Below are positions 1-12,700 of a stretch of DNA of 64,000 bases, in pieces. Position 1 is the stretch's first letter, and each line of letters opens with the position of its first letter. The position numbers and the translations under genes were made by a program. Under the pieces are notes generated by a model. That model was given only the letters and a program-made list of their open reading frames with translations. It made no database searches and was not told the DNA's origin. Source of the stretch: Narthecium ossifragum (taxonomy: Eukaryota > Streptophyta > Magnoliopsida > Dioscoreales > Nartheciaceae); contig OY986963.1 of NCBI GenBank assembly GCA_963920575.1, positions 7,044,896 to 7,108,895 on the forward strand, in the 5' to 3' direction.

Positions 1-744
1 CCATAGATGATCGAGTGCAACTGTGAGTTCTATTTTGATCTGAAATATTAGTCACCCATGAAGACTTTTAATATCTTAATACTCAAATACGTCCATCGGC
101 ATTGAAGCTCAATAAATGAGGTTTCAATTGCTGAACACAAGTCGTGCCACATGGACATGGATATTTGTGTACAAACAGCGACCAAAGTCCATGCTATTTA
201 GTTTTACTTAAGCCTTTAATATTCTTGGGACTGTTCCTGCTGTTGAAAATGCTGTTATGCTAGCAGGTATACTTCCAGATCAAGTAACTAAGTGCAAGTA
301 AGAACGTATAAGCAGAAGACAGTTAACAATTTTTGGTTTCATGTAGCTTATTGGGGAACAAAAAATTGTTAAAGGCGCATACAATTTTCTAACTTTGAAA
401 CCTATAGGATTTTTGATTGTTCTAATCTATTCTTCAACAGTCAGCTAGTTGTATTTGGTTGTCACTCATTTTTTTGAAGAAATGTCATGGATATGGAGGT
501 GCTGGGCAGAGCTGATGTCTAACTTAACTTTAATGTGCTCCATCATAATAGATGAGAATTTATTCTTCCCCTTTATGCTAGTTATTGCTGTTAGTGTGTG
601 CCATTCACTTGCAATTTAATAATCAGAAGGAGATCACAATCACTGGCAACTTCAAAACTCATGCTGCACTAACTTGTTATTGGATGTAATTTTGTTATTT
701 ATCTAGTCTAACAATTGTTGTTCTGTTTTTTTCCCCTGCTGCAG
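1..744 (+). other. Intron of the callose synthase gene (3' part)
   Basis: AT-rich sequence that ends in a pyrimidine tract and the acceptor gctgcag at 738-744. I looked for the upstream N-terminal exons of the gene (the MARVY and AADEIQ region) and did not find them, so they lie before the window. No other gene or repeat was recognised. Confidence 0.7.
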
Positions 745-3700
745 TATGTGAACATGCATATTCACTGGCCCAAAATTTGGATCCTAATAGTGAGGGAAGA
801 GGTGTGCTGCAGTTCAAGACTGGCTTAATGTCAGTCATTAAGGTATACCTTCTGGCTTCTGTAGCATGTATGACGCATAGGTGTTTTTTGTGACCTATTT
901 GTACTCTTCGTCAGGTACTTATTTTTGTAATTCCTCTAGTGTCCTTATCCAGTGTTTTGAACCGGTAATAGCTTTCATGGTTGCCTTGCTAATTCTTTTG
1001 GTGTTTTCCTTGGTTCAATTGTTCAAATATCAGCAAAAGCTGGCTAAGAAGGAGGGTGGAAGCATAGATCGTAGCCAGGATATTGCCCGCTTGCAAGAGT
1101 TTTACAAGCTGTATAGAGAGAAACATAAAGTCGATGAATTACGAGAAGAAGAAATGAAAATAAGGGAATCTGGTGTTTTCAGTGGTAACCTTGGAGAGTA
1201 TGTATCTACACTGATGTTTTTTTTGTCACTTATGTGGATGTTGTAGTTACACATTTCTGATTCACTTGTAAAATGATGTTTTTTTAGTTTTAGTGGCATG
1301 CCTTTTAAAGAGCAAGACATACATGTGTTGATGTTTTGATCTAAGTCTTAGTTGGCTGATCTTAGGACGCTGATAATTGCATTCTAGGCTTAAACACTTT
1401 TGCTGACCAACCCTCTCAAAAGTCCAGTGTAGCTGGCCAAGATGAAAGCCTTGGAATTCTTTAAAAGTCGCTATGCAGGAAAATTTTTTGGTGCATGAAT
1501 CTTGCTGATGAGGAAAAAATTCAGGATAGTGTTCAGTGTATTATCTTTGGTTTTGCTAAACAAAGCAGCTATATAGTGCTGAAGACATTACCATATGTCT
1601 TGTCTTTCTTCTGCTATCGGACCGATGGAATGTCATGCATCAAAGTGCTGCCCAAACATAGACTCTAGGCAATTATACTGTAAATTCAAGTGATGCATTG
1701 TGCTTATGTTCTACCGCTCCTTGCTTCCAACTTCCATGTTTCTGTTTAGTGTTTCAAGGATATGCTCATGCAGTGGATTTCTTTATGATGCCTTATTGTT
1801 AAAACAGGTTGGAACGCAAGACTGTGAAGAGGAAAAAGGTATTTGCAACTCTGAAAGTTCTGGGCACAGTAGTCGAGGAACTTACCAAAGAAATATCACC
1901 AGAAGATGCTGAGAGATTGATATCGGAAGAGGTCTCCCCCTCCTGCAGTACCCTTCTCTATCCAGCTGTAGTATAAAATTAGTTTAGTTTTGTGTTATTT
2001 CATAAAATTCAAGTGTCTTTGAAAGGTAGTATGTTCTTATAGCAGTGTATGCTAAACATATCAGAGTATATTAATACAACTATTAGAGTTAATATTTCTA
2101 ATTCTTTGCCTCCCAGATGGGATGGGTTATATTTGTCAGACTATGATTTATAATTCTTTGCCTTTCAGATGAAACGGGTTATGGAATCTGATGCTGCAAT
2201 GACAGAGGATGTAGTCGCTTTTAACATTATTCCACTGGATGCACCTTCTGTATCAAATGTCATTGTGTCATTTCCAGAGGTAAATTGTTCAGTTTGCTCA
2301 AAGTCTTTGTTGGCATTGATGGATTTAAACTCGTGTTGCCTATTGATTTTTGTGTTCAGGTGAGAGTGGCAGTGTCTGCTTTAAAGTACTTCAGGGGCCT
2401 GCCTAAGCTGCCTAATGATTTTTCAGTTCCGACTGCAAGGAGTGTTGATATGCTCGACTTTTTACAATATGTCTTTGGTTTTCAGGTTCTTGTCTTAGTA
2501 ACTTTAGTTCTTTTAAAGCCAGTTATAACAGTACTTATGTAGAAAGGTGTACTATTATGTTGTATGCTGCCCAAAAAAAAATGCAAAGATGCTCAAATCC
2601 GGTTGTGAAGTATAGCCATGTAAACCAGAATGCCAATTAGTTATCCATTTAGACTGCGTTCGTTTGAACTTTCAGTGTAACATAATCGTAGACCATAGAC
2701 TTTAAGACTTATCCCAGCTATTGGGTTTAATTTGCTAAAAGATTCTGCCTGGTATGGAGAGATGAATGTGTTTGCGACTACAAGACTATCAATTACTAGT
2801 GTTGATTATTTCACCATCTCTGACGTTTTTATGGGGTACTTTTCGCTATCTATACTTCACCTCTTCATCTTTTTATAATTCTTATCTTGTACAAATAAGT
2901 CTCCAGACTTCGACCGACATTTTCTTTTGCCAATTGGTTTCAGAAAGACAATGTCTGTAACCAGCGTGAACATGTGATTCATCTTCTGGCTAATGAGCAA
3001 TCTCACCTTGGCAATCTAGTCGGCAATGAACCTGTAAGTATTAAATGTGCCTAATGTTTCAAATCTTCCTTTAGTACGCTAATGAGCAATCTCGCCTTGG
3101 CAATGAACCTCTAAGTATCTTATGTGCCTAATGTTTGATTTTTTTCTCTTCGGTCTAGATTACATCCTCTCTTATCGTTTAAGCTTGTCTCTTTGTTTTT
3201 TGCTCACTCATAATTGTTGAATATCGTCATTTTCTCTGATCTAGACCTGAATACCTAGAAGATAAATTGGGAAGTCAGGAGACCCATCTTCCTGATTATG
3301 TACGAGGGGACAAATAATAGATGGCGACTGCGACTGCGATTCAGGATACTTTATCTTTCTCATTGGAATAAATGCTAGAGATAGTTTTTGATATATTTAA
3401 GTGTTGTGGAGCATGCACCAGATACTCGATTGGGATCGAGCACCGAACTGAAGAAAGAATGAGATCTATCAAGGCACACAAGCACAGTAGAATTTTTACA
3501 TGGTTCCCGCAATTTATGTGAGTTCACGGGTCACAATAGTCTCACTAGATTTGAAGAAGATTTACGAGAGCACCTTTTCTCTTCTATTCTCTCTTCGCAC
3601 AGAAGTTCTCTCTTTGTTTTCAATGAGTCTGCACAATACTTTGATAATTCGCTCTCTCTGCTATGGAGCCATTGTGCGCATAGCTACTTCTCCCATAGTC

Positions 3701-6700
3701 CACTCACAATTCACGCTCTCTCTAATAAGCCTTAAGTTCAACCCTTTTAGATGTCGCGTATTTCTCAAAAAATGATTCGATACAAGGGGAATGGGAGAGA
3801 TAAGACTCCAATTTGATTTCTCACCTCCTTTTTGAACTCTTACCTCCTTTGTTCCAAAAGCTTTTGTGCAAAAAGCTGAGCACAAGGTCCTGGAGGTGCG
3901 TCTCTTGGACTAGGTGTTGCGACTCATAAAGTTCAAGTCTCTTGAGGCTCCAACTATGCAACATGTAGAAGCTAGCTTAGAGATTGGACAACTTATGGAC
4001 ATACCAAAGTGCATGAATGAAATTAATGTTTGTCATCTTATTAAAACATGATCCAATCATGGATTGCTATGCTGGTGGCATGCGTCGTGTCGGCGACATT
4101 GGGCACGCAGGAGGTCCAAATGAGTGAAATTCACTCGTATTCACACGCTCCTTGGGCGACATCTTCAATAACACCTTCAAAAACAGATAGCATTTCAAAA
4201 GGAAGTTCATGAAAATTTTCAAATTTTTTTTAACACTTTCAAATACGGACAAATACTAGTTTTCTAATTTGTCTACCAATTTGAATTAATTTTGGTGTAA
4301 AATACACCATTTATCAAGTAATATGAAAATTATCGTAAGCAATTAACATAGAAAGTAACATCAACAATTAACGTAAAAATTAACATGAATAAGTAATAAA
4401 AAACTAAATAGCATAAGAAAGTAATATAATAACTATAATGATTATTAACATAAAATTTTAAAATTTCATATGATACATTTAATTATTGGAAAGTTACCGT
4501 TATTAGATAAAAAAGAACGCTAAAAACAATCATTATTAAATAAAAAATGTTATTAATTACCATAATTAAATAAAAATAAGAATAAATAACATACTATATG
4601 AGGCTTATTATTGATAAATAAAAATCAATGATAAATAACATATCGATTTTTAGCGCGTCGGCACTCACTCACCTCCTCTATCTCTCTCCTTCTCTAACCT
4701 GCTGACTACTCGACCAACCCCATCTATTTCGTCTCTCTCCTTATCTTCCTCTCCATGCTGACCACCAATTCACCGGTCACTTTTGCTTTCTTTCCTCTTT
4801 TTCTTTGCTTTTTCTCCCATTACACTCATCTCTCTCTCTCCCCCCTTCTTTTTTTCTCCCACACGTGGCCCTCTATTCCACTTTTTCTCCCACACACAAC
4901 TCCTCCCCTCCAGCTCTGGCTCCTCCTTCCCTTCGGCTCCGGCTCCTCTTCTCCGACCCCGGCTCTGTCTCCTCTTCTACGCCTCGTCCTCCCCTCCGCT
5001 CCTGCTCTCCCTCTCCTCCGGCTCCTCCTTCCCTCCCGCTCTCTCCTCCCTCTTCTTTCTTCCCCTCCTCCCCTCTTCCTTTGTTTCTCTCCTCCCCTCT
5101 CTTTCTCCTCCTCCTCCCTCCCCTCCGGCTCCCCCTCTGCTCCGGGCTCCTCCTTCTCTCCTGCTCTCTCCTCCCCTCTCTTTCTTCCCCTCCTCCCTCT
5201 TCCTATGTTTCTCCCCTTCCCTCCCTTTCTTCACCTCCTCCCTCTCCTCTGGCTCCGGCTCCCCCTCTGCTCGGGCTCCTCCTTCGATCCAGTACATATC
5301 GGGTCCGTATGTATCGCCTGGCACAACTCCGGCACCCCCAATACCGATTCATGGGGGTTTTTAATGCTTGGAAGCTACCGGCCCGGTACATACCGGCCGG
5401 CACGGACCTGTGCCCGCCAGTATGGAAATCCATGGTTGGAGGGAGCTTATTGTTGGCACCACATGGCTGAAATGTTTTTAGGTTTAGAAAGTATTGCGTT
5501 TCCTCCTCTAATTATACTTCTTACCCTTTTTAAGTGAAAGCTATTTGCTGTTATGCAGAGATTGAATTAATTCTGGTCAATCATGCTTCCTTTGATGTTT
5601 CTGGCTTGTTTTTCTGATTTTCCTGCGGTTTTATATGGTTGCTTTGCTTTTGAAATTTAATTCTGATTTCCCTGGAAATTTTTTGCTTACTTATTCAGTA
5701 TCATTGTGCCTTACTCTTATGTCTTCTGAGCGAGCTTCTGAAGTTTTACTCTGGCAGATCCTGATTACTTTTTTGTTTCAGCAGAAAATAGACGAGGGTG
5801 CCGTGCTTATTGTGTTCTCAAAGTCTCTTGAGAACTACACCAAGTGGTGCGACTATTTACCTCTTCAGCCAGTTTGGAACAAGTATGGAACAATTTATTT
5901 ATTTGCTACATAAAATTTGCATTTTTTTATAGTCCTTCCTTCACTTCTTCCGAGGTTTATTTATGCAGCTTGGATTCAACTAGCATGGAAAAGAAATTGT
6001 TGTTTCTCTGCTTGTACTTCCTGATCTGGGGGGAAGCTGCCAATGTCAGATTTCTTCCAGAGTGCTTATGCTATATTTTTCATCATGTAAGTTGTAGGGT
6101 AGAGATATTAAATATCTGTATGATTGGTCTATAATGGAGAGAGCTCTGGACATAAGCTGTTAGATTAAGCTTTTCTATACTCATCTTACCACCATGCCTT
6201 ATGACATGCACATGTAGGTCGTGGTTTATTTTTGATGTCTATCCAATTCTCTTATAATGAAGGACATTGGCAATAAAAAGTTATGTTCATGCACATAGCT
6301 GAGTAGCGAAATTTAATTGTTGGTTCATGTGAATCGGCTATTAAAGATTCAACTCACAGGTAGTTTTAGGGGGCGTTTGGTTGCGTGAATCGTTGATGTA
6401 GGTGCATCGTGGGATGCATGCATCGGTCATTCGATGTTGGTGTTTGGTTTGCCTTTGGGATCATATGATGCAACATTATTTATATAATGTTCACATTAAA
6501 ATAATATATATTATTCGTATAATTTTCATATAATGATGCAATAAAGTTCAATTTTAATATATACTATATGATGTTTTAGTATTATATATATTAAAATTTA
6601 ACTTTATTGCATTATTATGTGAACATTATATGAATAATATATATATATCTTATTATATATATCTCAATAGTATATATATATGATTCATATAAAGATCACA

Positions 6701-9700
6701 TAATGATGCAATAAAGTTAATTTTAATATACATATTAAAATATTATATTATGTTAATCTCAATAATATATACATATTATTATATATATCTCAATGATATA
6801 TATATTATTCATATAAAGTTCACATAATGATGCAATAAAGTTGAATTTTAATATATATTAAAATATTATATTATTTTAATCTCAATGATATATATATATT
6901 ATTGATATAATGCTGTGAATATATATATATATATATATATATNNNNNNNNNNNNNNNNNNNNNNNNNNNNNNNNNNNNNNNNNNNNNNNNNNNNNNNNNN
7001 NNNNNNNNNNNNNNNNNNNNNNNNNNNNNNNNNNNNNNNNNNNNNNNNNNNNNNNNNNNNNNNNNNNNNNNNNNNNNNNNNNNNNNNNNNNNNNNNNNNN
7101 NNNNNNNNNNNNNNNNNNNNNNNNNNNNNNNNNNNNNNNNNNATAGTTTGTCCTAGATAGGTGGTTTGGGTGCTCAAACAGTATTCCCACAGTCCTGCAT
7201 GGGCCTTAGGCGAGCACCTGACCTGCTTACAACTTGTGCGTGTGAATGATTCAGTTTGCTGTTTGTCTAATGAGTTGGGGATGGATATGTCAAAGCCAGC
7301 TTGTTTCCTGTTTCAATTCATAGGATTTATTTGTAATTGCCATATTGGCACAATTAGTTTGCCTACATACTGCAGGTTTATATTGTTGAATTGTGTCTCA
7401 TGTAAGATGAGTTTTGATGTCACCTGGTTTTTGGAAATATTGCTAGATAAACCTGTGAAAAGTTTCATGAAAGTGGCACTGGCTTAGGTGTTAGGGAAAT
7501 TGCTTAAGGAGAGAGAAAAATTGAAGGCCAGGTATTACAGTGTAACCATTGAAATCAAGTGCTTCTTGTTTGGCTTGGTGTTTTCATTGCCGATCCTAGA
7601 TCAGGTATTGTTCTGACAATTGTCATTTTCAGCTACCTTTTCAGTTGAATTTGACCTACTTGCAACCAATACCAATCTCCATCATTACCTCTATTTTGAA
7701 CTATGTTGAAGGCCTCCTATCTTTGCCAAATCCAGTCAAATGCTGAGAGAATCTGAAAATTTCCCAATTTAATCGAAATGTCATTTTGACCTTCTGTATT
7801 TTGATTAAAGAGAACGAGTTCACTATTCAGCACTGTTAGCTTTTTTGAATTGTGCTTCTTCTGCATTGCTAATATGATATTAGCTGGGTGTTTCTTATGC
7901 TATGAAGCTGTGCTATTCCGATCATGGCATTCTTAATTTGCAGCATTTCAGTGCTAACTCATGAAAGACCAGGTAAGCTCTCTAATTATGGTTCGGGTTT
8001 GAACATATGGAGGACACGGTTACGATTCGGAATCCCAGAAATATTCTGTTGGTTGTTTATTTGCTAGCAATTAATTGATATTTCTTTAGCCATGTACGGT
8101 GAGTTCTTATGTGTCCCTTCTTATGGTAGGTTTAAATGTGAATGCTTATCCCATGTTGCCTCTACCTTTAATTGTATGAGTACAATCATTATTGCTTCCG
8201 TAAATTCATGATATTGAAACTCATTTAGGTTTTTGAATTATTAATCCATCTTATGCAGGAAGCAGCAAACAATGACAACGGGCGGGCACCTCATTCTGCT
8301 TGGAGAAACTATGATGACTTCAATGAGTATTTTTGGTGAGTCGGTCAAGCTCCTTCATTCTCTAAGGGTCCGTTTGGCAGAGGGGCGGATCCGGAATCCG
8401 GAATCCGCCGCGGATCCCATTTTTTGGGATCCGACTGGGATCCGACGGTGATCCAAACGCACGGGATCCGCGCATCCCTTGGATCCCACCGGATCCCAGG
8501 CTGCCAAACAGCCCCTAAGTGTTGCGATGAAATCTGATATGCCCGTTGTTGTCCCTCAGGTCCCTTCATTGCTTTCAACTTAGTTGGCCGTGGCGTTTGA
8601 ATTCAGCCTTCTTTACAAAGGCCAATAAAAATACTAAGGTTAGGTGGTGAACTTTTGAGAAATAACTGTTAGATTTGGCGTAGAGCTTTTAATGAGTTCT
8701 TTATTTGTTTCTTGGAAAAGTGTTGCTTGTACCTATTTTATTTGTTGGTATGTATGCACTTTATTATGATCTTAGATCTATCTGCTTGCCCTGGGCAAGA
8801 GATGATTCTGAATTTTATTCCCCATCTGCATGGTATCAATGAAAGTAGGAGCTTACAGGGGTGATCTATGGACTTAGGTTTTGAATGCTGTTCTTGAAGA
8901 TGATGAGAAAGTAGGACTTTTCCCTGATTATTCTGCACTGAGATCGTGTTTAGATCTGTCTATACATGTCTACTAAAGTGTCGTCTATTTTAAATTCTTG
9001 ATTAGGCCTTATCAACAACTGTCTGTTCAGATCTGTTTTTCCATATCTGAATGTTCTAGAACATTCATGGTAAAGACTATAACTTGCTCTAGGTATTAGG
9101 TCATGGGTTCTTATTGTTATGTTTCCGTCATTTGTGCCAGTTTTGGTTGCAACCATGTACTCAACTGGTGCAAGTCAGGAAATTATTATTATTAGATGAC
9201 CTGAATACTAATGCAATTTTTAGATCTGTACAGATTGCTGGATACTAGTTGATAAGCAATCCGATGAATTATTTCTGGTATGTTATCTTCTACTATAGAG
9301 TATATAGCAGAAGGGGGCGTTTTGCAGTCCGAGTCTGTGTAATGATTGAACCATGAATCTGGGAATCAAACCAATCATGATTCTGACGCTTTTGGTGATT
9401 CTCTGTCTGTTGGTTCTGCTGTTTGGTTTGTTTGTTTTGGAATGATTCTGTGGTTATTCTCTTTTTGTTGGTTCTGCTGTTTGTTTAGTTGTTTTGGAAT
9501 GATTCTGATCTATCAAATGTGTCTATTCTAGTGTTTGATTGGTCTATATGGATGAGCTAAATCTACCATGTTGAACATAAGTTGATTCAAGTTCAGATTG
9601 TTTCAAACTATTGCTGACCACAGCAAGTACGTTTGCAAATATATAGCCAAGGTCACGTTGACCAATTGGCTACATATTAGTGGCGTTGACTTTTTTAACC

Positions 9701-12700
9701 ACTGGACTTGCATACTAAAACTTTTGGCAGAACCTCCCCATATTATAAGTTTGTTTTTGGATCAGCTATAAATGTACTCCTAAAATACATCAAATTCACT
9801 CTATTCTCCTTACATGCTTCATAATTATAAAATTACTATCGTAATGCTTGGGATGATATGCTCGTAACCTTTGGGATTTTATCCTCCTAATATTTGCTGA
9901 AAATTAACCTCATATCATTTTGGGTATAAATCCAAAGATTCTCAGGATATTTCTGTAATTATGAAGAATGTGAGGTGAAATGTACAAATACGATGTTGGT
10001 CGGGATACAGATGTAATTGATCCTAAAATGTTTGGAATCAGCTAGAATGGTGCTCATTTAAAAAAAAAGGGATGGAATGGTGGGATTTGCTTATTTGAGT
10101 GAATACACAATTCCAAAAATTTGGAATCAGCTGGTTGGATGGATTTTAGCGACTCCATCTAATCGGATGAACTACATGCTGAATCGAGTGAATGGTCATA
10201 ACTTAATTCTGCCAGTCAGGCGCTGCCGACACGCCCTAAGTGAATTGTATTCTAGGAACATATCAGGTTTTTGTGGGCATGTTGCTGGATTTGAAGGTTC
10301 TATACCAATTACCAAGTACCTACCATATTCGAATAAAACCTGTAAGCTTGCGGCACTTGCCTTTGTTTTATCTAAAAAACCGTTCGAGCATCCGTTCTCA
10401 GGTTATTCAGTTGCATTTAGGATCATACTTCATGGGGAGTGAAAGAGATATTTTATGAATCTCAAACTGGTTATTTTTTTGTCTAAAATACCCTGGAATT
10501 CTGGTTTTACAATTGAATAGTTATGTGTTGTGAATATAAAATTTTGACCATTCATTGTTATTCTTCACCTACTTGGAAGCTGAATAGTGCAAGTAAAAAA
10601 GAGCCCTTAACTTTTGGTTGATTGAGTGCCTTTTTATATATGTTTTCCAATGCAAGGCTTAACCAAAAGTGGTGAGTAGAGGAGTTGTTATATTTTGCAC
10701 CTTCCTTCTTGCAACACTATAGTCATATATGTTTAGTTGTAGAGCTGCATAAGAAAGGTTTGCATCTATGCTTGCACTATCATTAGAAGTACGATGGCCT
10801 TTATTTTTGGCCATTGGTGGAGTCACATGTTGAGGCATAATGGCATATATGTTGCGCTTTTTTTACAATATGTTCCATGTATATGGGAGGGCATAAATTT
10901 ACGTGCATCGACTGTTAAAAGTCATCGTTCTTTTTCCATGTTTAACCTGCAATCTCCTTTATTTTGCTGTCTGATGTGCAGGGCGTGCCTTCTTTTGGTG
11001 GACACAGTCGTTTTGGGAAGACATCTTTTGTGGAGCATCGGAGTTTTCTTCACCTATACCATAGTTTTCATCGCCTTTGGATTTTTCTTTTTATGATGTT
11101 CCAGGTCGGTATGTTTTCAAATTTAATGTTGCTGCTCAGGCCTTTAACAAACAAACCATTTTGTTTGTGTTTGAATAAAGTGTATAATTTTAAATGGCTA
11201 AAATACCTTTTTGGTCCTTGTAATTTCAGGATAATGTTTAATAGGTCCCTATAGTTCTAATTTAGCCAATTTGATCCATGTAGTTTCCAATTTGTACCAA
11301 TGTGGGCCTCACCCTTGCCTGCCGTTAGAAAACCAACGGCGCTGTTGTCACATGACCCCACGTGACAACGTTGCCCTCCCTGGCGGTGTCGGGTCCTTGG
11401 CAAGTAGTGCTGCGATGAGATCCCTGGCGGCGGACTCAGACGTGGAGCTCGGCGGCGCGGGGAATGCAAGGGGCTGCTTGATGATGCTTCAAGGAGTGGA
11501 CTCGTCGGTAGAGCCCACGAAGGGCATCTGGCCGTAGAGGAGCTCGTATAGGAGAATGTCGTAGGGCAACCAGTTGATGGCATCCGTCCGGAGGCGACTT
11601 CGGGGGGCACATACTCGTGGGTCCTGACAAAGGACTTGGGTCGGGTGCCGACCGGCTCTTCGATGAATCGAAGGTCGGGAAGCGGATGCAAGACAAACCA
11701 ACGAGGGGAGAAGAGCCGGTCCGGGAGGCAGGAGGGGTCTTCATTTTAGGGGGCGGGAGGTGGTCGTCGTCATTGTTGAGCTCAAGGTGCTCTATGGTGG
11801 GAGAGGCGGTGGACTCAGGGAGAGGTCGAAGTCGGACAACTGACGAGCAACGAGTTCATTGAAGTGATGGTCCTCGACGGTTGCTTCGCGCTCGAGCTCT
11901 TCAGCGACGCCGCCGGTGAAGGGGGCTTCAAGAGCTCAGGTACTCCCGGCACAACCCCGTCTTCGCCATGTGTGGCACCATGCACTCCGTCCAACGTGAC
12001 ATGATCATGCTGGAGAACCAGATCCCCATGTTCGTCGGTGCTGCCGAAGGTGGGGGAGAAGGGGCTGGAGAGGTAGAGGCAGAGGTAGTTGAAGGTTGGG
12101 GAGAAGGGGTAACGTGACCCCACATGGCAACGGGGACCAACAGCGCCGTTGGTTTTCTAACTGCAGATGAGGGTGAGGCCCACATTGACACAAATTGGAA
12201 AGTTCAAGAACCAAATTGGTTAAATTAGAACTATAAGGACCTATTAAACATTATCCTGAAACTACAGGGACCAAAAAGGTATTTTAGCCATTTTAAAAAT
12301 ACGATAGGCTTATTTGTTTTCTAATAGTGTTTGGTTGTGTCATTATATTTCTCCATCATGATTGGGTAAATTTTTATATGAGCTAAAAGTTATGCCTCAC
12401 TGAATGAATGACTTTACCTAAACCTAGTTAATTTGAAACAATTATTAGATGACCACTAAATAAACCATATATATTCGTGCGAGAATAAATCACTGTGGAG
12501 AGTCTGGAGACTTTGAAGGATTCCTGCACAGCTAATTGCGTTAAATTGAAATGTGGAAGTCTTTTGAGACTCCAAAATTATCTGACGCTGCTAATTGGCA
12601 ACCTAGATAAGTGCTACTTTATCTTTTTGTGATAGATCTTGCAAAAGCTGGGTTGGTAGTTATTGGGGTGAGTCCTTAGCAATTTAGCATCATTGATATC

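Larger units (their letters stand above)
3034..5784 (+). other. Callose synthase intron 6, 2.75 kb, transposon-bearing
   Basis: This intron holds a decayed copy of the preceding exon end (3078-3140), about 600 bases of unclassified sequence (3390-4050), a hAT deletion derivative (4058-5434) and a short normal 3' part. The acceptor is the tandem cagcag at 5779-5784. Confidence 0.75.
745..8638 (+). other. CALS9: Callose synthase exon block A: Vta1-like and FKS1 domain 1
   Basis: Exons: 745-842, 1034-1197, 1808-1931, 2169-2279, 2360-2485, 2944-3033, 5785-5882, 5969-6086, 8259-8335, 8560-8638. The first begins with the last two bases of a split codon and reads CEHAYSLAQNLDPNSEGRG. Exons 9 and 10 read APHSAWRNYDDFNEYFW and then SLHCFQLSWPWRLNSAFF. 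Exon 7 has a tandem acceptor (cagcag at 5779-5784), so one extra Gln is possible. The sequence expected between FHH (ends 6086) and EAANND (starts 8259), about 45 residues, is not visible; the 6943-7142 gap lies there. The visible flanks keep phase 0. Confidence 0.9.
11196..12289. mobile_element. Pack-MULE (Mutator-like) carrying fragments of two host genes
   Basis: The element is 1094 bp with terminal inverted repeats of about 152 bp (11196-11347 and 12138-12289), starting GGCTAAAATACCTTTTTGG and highly similar over their length. The flanking 9-mers ATTTTAAAT (11187-11195) and ATTTTAAAA (12290-12298) match at 8 of 9 positions, the Mutator target-site size. The interior is GC-rich, unlike the surrounding intron. 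It holds a minus-strand piece of an AGC protein kinase gene and a plus-strand piece of a DUF247 gene. No transposase is present. It lies in the intron between exons 10982-11104 and 13778-13880. Confidence 0.9.

Noticed and set aside
3390..3900. Possible LTR retrotransposon fragment
   Set aside because: Some wording resembles LTR ends (acatggttcccgcaatttatg...cacggg) but I found no paired LTR, primer-binding site or coding domain.
4755..5537. Long overlapping open frames rich in Ser, Pro and Leu
   Set aside because: They come from a CT-rich low-complexity tract inside the hAT derivative. All three frames are open and the same tract recurs in the related elements.
6882..7190. Open frames spanning the N run
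   Set aside because: They are open only because N is translated as X; flanking residues come from AT repeats.
7530..7612. Possible missing callose synthase exon (reads FSLPILDQ near 7590)
   Set aside because: Only a few residues match the expected SFLDQV region, the spacing is wrong and no good acceptor was found.
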